NCBI RefSeq assembly: GCF_020510585.1
Contig: NZ_CP075190.1
Location: 310,001-374,000 of the forward strand
Source: Ferribacterium limneticum
Lineage (GTDB): Bacteria; Pseudomonadota; Gammaproteobacteria; Burkholderiales; Rhodocyclaceae
Length of the DNA stretch: 64,000 nt
Direction of reading: 5' to 3'
Part shown: positions 60,642 to 64,000 of the stretch, one piece after another
Position numbering within the stretch: position 1 is the first letter of the stretch
How the letters are laid out: every line of letters begins with the position of its first letter
Program-made: the position numbers and the translations under genes
The notes under the pieces: model-generated
Told to the model about the DNA's origin: nothing
Database searches by the model: none
What the model saw: only the letters and a program-made list of their open reading frames with translations

Positions 60642-61433
60642 TTATAGAGATTTCCGGCGCTTGGCGAGCACCAGCAAAACGACACCGGCCAGCACCATCG
60701 GCAGCGACAGCCACTGACCCATGCTGATCGTGTAGGACTGGCCAAATATGCCGGCATCGGGCTCGCGGAAGAATTCGGTGATGAAACGGAAGCAGCCGTA
60801 GCCGATCAGGAAAACACCGGAAACCGCACCGCGTTGCTGCGGTCGACCGGAAAAAAGCCACAAAATTGAAAAGAGGGCGAGGCCTTCCAGCCCGATGTGA
60901 TAAAGCTGCGACGGGTGACGTGGCTGCATGTCGCCGGATTGCGGGAAGATCATCGCCCACGGCAGGCTGGCGTCGGCGACGCGGCCCCACAGTTCGCCGT
61001 TGATGAAATTGCCGAGACGGCCGGCCGCCAGGCCAAGCGGGACTAGCGGGGCGACGAAATCCATGATGTCCCACCAGTTAATCCGCTGTTTGTTGGCCCA
61101 TAGTCCCATGGCGGCGAGCACGCCGAGAAAACCGCCATGGAAGCTCATGCCGCCTTTCCAGACAGCAAAAATTTCCAGAGGATTGCTCAGGTAGTAACCC
61201 GGCTCATAGAACAGCACTTGCCCAAGGCGCCCGCCGACAATGACGCCGAGCATGCCGTAAAAGAGCAGGTCGTCGAGCTGCTCGACGGTGAGAATCGACG
61301 GGTGACTTTTAATCCGGTAGCGGCCGAGCAAAATAAACTGAACGAAGGCGACGAGATACATCAAACCGTACCAGCGCACCGACAGCGGGCCAAGCGAGAA
61401 GGCGACGGGGTCGAACTGGGGATGAAGAAGCAT
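60642..61433 (-). CDS. lgt: Prolipoprotein diacylglyceryl transferase Lgt
   Basis: A 263-residue inner-membrane enzyme that attaches diacylglycerol to the lipobox cysteine of lipoproteins. Seven helices; key motifs are the conserved [12 protein letters not shown] (about 19-30), [15 protein letters not shown] (about 72-86), [15 protein letters not shown] (about 136-150, with the essential Arg) and [14 protein letters not shown] (about 173-186). Repeat copy 17 lies in frame over [13 protein letters not shown]. Compared with E. coli Lgt as I remember it, this stretch has the same length. ATG 61433 is preferred because [20 protein letters not shown] is the conserved start. It diverges from ilvD. 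Confidence 0.95.
   Translation of the reverse strand: MLLHPQFDPVAFSLGPLSVRWYGLMYLVAFVQFILLGRYRIKSHPSILTVEQLDDLLFYGMLGVIVGGRLGQVLFYEPGYYLSNPLEIFAVWKGGMSFHGGFLGVLAAMGLWANKQRINWWDIMDFVAPLVPLGLAAGRLGNFINGELWGRVADASLPWAMIFPQSGDMQPRHPSQLYHIGLEGLALFSILWLFSGRPQQRGAVSGVFLIGYGCFRFITEFFREPDAGIFGQSYTISMGQWLSLPMVLAGVVLLVLAKRRKSL
60837..60873 (+). repeat. Dispersed repeat, copy 17, inside lgt
   Basis: CTGCGGTCGACCGG, A6, spacer GCCAC, AAAATTGAAAA. The core has three changes but both A/T tracts are intact. It is read antisense to the lgt coding strand. Confidence 0.85.
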
Positions 61434-61519
61434 TGAAGGTTCAGAGTGGGCTAGAATTAGCCGATTATAGTTCGCGCGCCATGACATGACGTCGGCGCCA
61501 GATTCAGACGGAGATTTAC
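61434..61519. promoter_or_regulatory. Divergent lgt/ilvD promoter region
   Basis: The 86 bases between the lgt and ilvD starts must hold both promoters. GGGCTAGAATTAGCC (61450-61464) includes a TAGAAT -10-like word within a CTAGAATTAG near-palindrome. GGAG precedes the ilvD start. Box assignment is tentative. Confidence 0.35.
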
Positions 61520-63376
61520 ATGCCTCAATACCGTTCCCGCACCTCCACCCACGGCCGCAACATGGCCGGTGCCCGCGCCCTGTGGCGCGCTACAGGAATG
61601 AAGGATGGCGATTTCGGCAAGCCGATCATCGCCGTGGTCAACAGCTTCACCCAGTTTGTTCCTGGCCATGTACACCTCAAGGACATGGGCCAGCTGGTGG
61701 CGCGCGAGATCGAGGCGGCCGGCGGCATCGCCAAGGAATTCAACACCATCGCCATCGACGATGGCATCGCCATGGGGCACAGCGGCATGCTCTACTCGCT
61801 GCCCAGCCGCGACCTCATCGCCGACTCGGTCGAATACATGGTCAACGCCCACTGCGCCGACGCCATGGTCTGCATCTCCAATTGCGACAAGATCACCCCG
61901 GGCATGCTGATGGCCGCCATGCGCCTTAACATCCCGGTCATCTTCGTCTCCGGCGGTCCGATGGAGGCCGGCAAAGTCAAGATTCAAGGCAACGTCGTAC
62001 ACCTCGACCTCGTTGATGCCATGGTCAAGGCCGCCGACCACTCGGTTTCCCAGTCCGATCTCGACGAAATCGAGCGTTCCGCCTGCCCGACTTGCGGCTC
62101 CTGCTCCGGCATGTTTACAGCCAATTCGATGAACTGCCTGACCGAAGCCTTCGGCCTCAGCTTGCCGGGGAACGGCACCGTCGTCGCCACGCACGCCGAC
62201 CGCAAGCAGCTTTTCCTGCGCGCCGGCCGCCTGATCGTCGATCTGTGCAAGCGTTATTACGAGCAGGATGATGCCTCGGTCCTGCCGCGTTCCATCGCCA
62301 CCAAGGCCGCCTTCGAGAACGCCATGACCCTCGACGTCGCCATGGGCGGCTCGACCAACACCGTACTCCACATCCTGGCTACGGCGCAGGAAGCCGGCGT
62401 CGACTTCACGATGGCCGACATCGACCGCATTTCACGCGCCGTTCCCTGCCTGTGCAAGGTCGCGCCGATGACTGACAAGTACCACATCGAGGATGTCCAT
62501 CGGGCCGGCGGCATCATGGGCATCCTGGGCGAACTGGACAGGGCAGGGCTGATCACGCGCGATGTGCCGACCGTTCATATCAAAAATATCGGGGAAGCCA
62601 TCGAACGCTGGGACGTCGTCCGCGAACACGACGTCAAAGTGCACGAGTTTTTCAAGGCCGCTCCGGGCGGCGTGCCGACGCAAGTTGCCTTCTCGCAGGA
62701 TCGTCGCTTCAATGAACTCGATCTTGATCGCACCAATGGCTGTATCCGCAACAAGGCCAACGCCTTTTCGCAGGAAGGCGGCCTGGCCGTCCTGTACGGC
62801 AACATCGCGCTTGACGGCTGCATCGTCAAGACGGCCGGCGTTGATGAATCGATCTGGAAATTCAGCGGTCGTGCTCGCGTCTTCGAAAGTCAGGATGCTG
62901 CGGTCGACGCCATTTTGGGCGAGAAAATCATTGCCGGCGATGTTGTTGTCATCCGCTATGAAGGTCCAAAGGGCGGCCCCGGCATGCAGGAAATGCTCTA
63001 TCCAACCTCGTATCTCAAGTCGATGGGACTCGGCAAAGCCTGCGCGCTACTCACCGATGGTCGTTTCTCTGGTGGCACCTCCGGCCTTTCCATCGGCCAC
63101 GCTTCGCCGGAAGCGGCGGATGGCGGCGCCATCGGTCTGGTCGAAGAGGGTGACACCATCGAAATCGACATCCCGAATCGGCGCATCCACTTGGCTATCG
63201 CCGATGACGAACTCGCCAGCCGCCGCGCTGCGATGGAAGCCAAGGGCGATGCTGCCTGGCAACCGGTCAATCGCGAACGCACGGTTTCTGCCGCGCTGCA
63301 AGCCTATGCCCTGATGGCCACCTCGGCCGACAAGGGCGCCGTGCGCGACGTGAAGCAGATTCAGCGCCGTAAATGA
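61520..63376 (+). CDS. ilvD: Dihydroxy-acid dehydratase IlvD
   Basis: A 618-residue iron-sulfur dehydratase, the same size as E. coli IlvD. It makes the 2-oxoacid precursors of valine, leucine and isoleucine. Cluster cysteines are in [14 protein letters not shown] (about 117-130) and [20 protein letters not shown] (about 190-209). The start [20 protein letters not shown] and the C-terminal [19 protein letters not shown] (about 515-533) are diagnostic. The last base pairs overlap the LysE-type gene (ATGA), giving coupled translation with a likely amino acid exporter. Confidence 0.97.
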   Translation: MPQYRSRTSTHGRNMAGARALWRATGMKDGDFGKPIIAVVNSFTQFVPGHVHLKDMGQLVAREIEAAGGIAKEFNTIAIDDGIAMGHSGMLYSLPSRDLIADSVEYMVNAHCADAMVCISNCDKITPGMLMAAMRLNIPVIFVSGGPMEAGKVKIQGNVVHLDLVDAMVKAADHSVSQSDLDEIERSACPTCGSCSGMFTANSMNCLTEAFGLSLPGNGTVVATHADRKQLFLRAGRLIVDLCKRYYEQDDASVLPRSIATKAAFENAMTLDVAMGGSTNTVLHILATAQEAGVDFTMADIDRISRAVPCLCKVAPMTDKYHIEDVHRAGGIMGILGELDRAGLITRDVPTVHIKNIGEAIERWDVVREHDVKVHEFFKAAPGGVPTQVAFSQDRRFNELDLDRTNGCIRNKANAFSQEGGLAVLYGNIALDGCIVKTAGVDESIWKFSGRARVFESQDAAVDAILGEKIIAGDVVVIRYEGPKGGPGMQEMLYPTSYLKSMGLGKACALLTDGRFSGGTSGLSIGHASPEAADGGAIGLVEEGDTIEIDIPNRRIHLAIADDELASRRAAMEAKGDAAWQPVNRERTVSAALQAYALMATSADKGAVRDVKQIQRRK

Positions 63377-63993
63377 CAATCGCAGTCTGGCTTGGTTTTC
63401 TGCTGGCGGCCATTCTGATCGCCGTGACCCCCGGGCCGGGCGCGGTGATCAGCATGAGCACCGGCATGCGGCACGGCTATTGGGCCGCACTGACAGCCAT
63501 TCTTGGCCTTCAGTCGGCGATTTTGCTCCATTTGCTGATTGTTGCGCTCGGCCTCGGCGCGCTATTGGCCGCCTCGGAAACAGCATTTTTGCTGGTCAAG
63601 TTTGTGGGTGCGGCCTACCTGCTCTGGCTCGGTATCCAGAAATGGCGGGCTCCCGTCGTTCCGGTCGACGCCAATGCACCGATGGTGCGTCGCAAAGGGC
63701 TATTCATGCAGGGGGTTCTGGTCAATCTGACCAATCCGAAGGCCATCATATTCATCGGTGCGCTGGTGCCCCAGTTTGTTAATCCAGCGGAACCCCAAAT
63801 TCCCCAGTACCTGTTGATAGCGACAACACTCTGTCTGACTGACATGGTGGTGATGTCCGGGTACGCGCTAGCCGCGGTACATCTCGGCCGGTGGTTGCAT
63901 GACCCGGTCGCCATTCGTGTGCAGAATCGTCTTTTCGGTGGTTTGTTCGTCTCGGCCGGTGCGTTGTTGGCAGTATCGTCGCGACCTTCATAA
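63373..63993 (+). CDS. LysE/RhtB family amino acid exporter
   Basis: A 206-residue inner-membrane exporter with six helices. Family landmarks are [20 protein letters not shown] (about 18-37), [16 protein letters not shown] (about 79-94) and [20 protein letters not shown] (about 113-132). Members export amino acids such as threonine, homoserine lactones or lysine; the substrate here is unknown. Its ATG overlaps the ilvD stop, so a role in exporting branched-chain amino acids or intermediates is possible. It is complete, ending 7 bases before the window edge. Confidence 0.92.
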   Translation: MTIAVWLGFLLAAILIAVTPGPGAVISMSTGMRHGYWAALTAILGLQSAILLHLLIVALGLGALLAASETAFLLVKFVGAAYLLWLGIQKWRAPVVPVDANAPMVRRKGLFMQGVLVNLTNPKAIIFIGALVPQFVNPAEPQIPQYLLIATTLCLTDMVVMSGYALAAVHLGRWLHDPVAIRVQNRLFGGLFVSAGALLAVSSRPS

Positions 63994-64000
63994 GTATTTG

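Noticed and set aside
1..64000. CRISPR arrays, tRNA/rRNA genes and complete insertion sequences.
   Set aside because: No regularly spaced direct repeats, cloverleaf-like or rRNA-like stretches, and no transposase gene were seen. The 37-bp repeat is irregularly dispersed in both orientations, unlike a CRISPR.

Overview
The window looks like a chromosome segment of a betaproteobacterium of the Rhodocyclales (Dechloromonas/Azonexus/Azoarcus type). This rests on the high GC content, the gene order dacA-dat-ybeD-lipB-lipA, a PhaM-type polyhydroxyalkanoate granule protein, a fused indolepyruvate ferredoxin oxidoreductase, two branched-chain/aromatic-acid ABC transporters and many two-component systems. 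The genus is inferred from gene content, not from any search. I support about 60 protein genes and see no rRNA, tRNA, CRISPR array or complete insertion sequence.

Layout. 0-7.3 kb: the end of an M48 protease with a TPR tail, a Crp/Fnr regulator, an SPFH plus SH3 membrane-protein pair, and a two-component system. 7.3-8.6 kb: an isolated gene of atypical composition between two copies of a dispersed repeat. 8.6-17.1 kb: an acyl-CoA ligase, a complete Liv-type ABC transporter and a PaaK-like ligase, a probable uptake and CoA-activation unit for aromatic or other organic acids. 17-22.4 kb: two unknown proteins, a PQQ-type sugar dehydrogenase, a stomatin-like/NfeD pair, an AEC transporter and PhaM. 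22.5-26 kb: a NarL-type regulator convergent with a sensor kinase, and a membrane-anchored methyltransferase. 26.2-27 kb: a low-GC orphan gene flanked by inverted GGGGACAGAC motifs. 27.1-34 kb: fused IOR, an orphan Cache-type histidine kinase, and a FeeM-like acyltransferase with a PilZ domain. 34-39.9 kb: a second Liv operon, whose binding lipoprotein has a Lys/Ala-rich tail, followed by an RlmA-like methyltransferase. 40-46.9 kb: a flavin/2Fe-2S reductase, an SDR, HemJ, an RlmL-like methyltransferase, a CoA transferase and small envelope proteins. 47-50.8 kb: lipoate and cell-wall operon. 50.9-58.6 kb: LysR, HtpX and a heavy-metal RND system with a PII-like protein. 58.7-64 kb: a GAF protein, a possible HPt-like protein, a VOC protein, Lgt, IlvD and a LysE-type exporter.

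The most striking feature is not a gene. A ~37-bp dispersed sequence occurs at least 17 times in both orientations, about once per 3.8 kb. It has a 14-bp core (CCACGGTCAACCGG), an A6 tract, a 5-bp GC-rich spacer, and a second A/T tract (AAAATTGAAAT). Twelve copies are in the small intergenic fraction, often between convergent genes. Five lie inside genes without breaking the frame and, as far as I can judge from remembered family alignments, without changing protein length. A conserved core followed by two A/T tracts one helical turn apart resembles the DNA uptake signal sequences of Pasteurellaceae, so I propose an uptake-signal-like (or other genome-wide recognition) element for this lineage. 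The function is inference; the repeat itself is seen directly.
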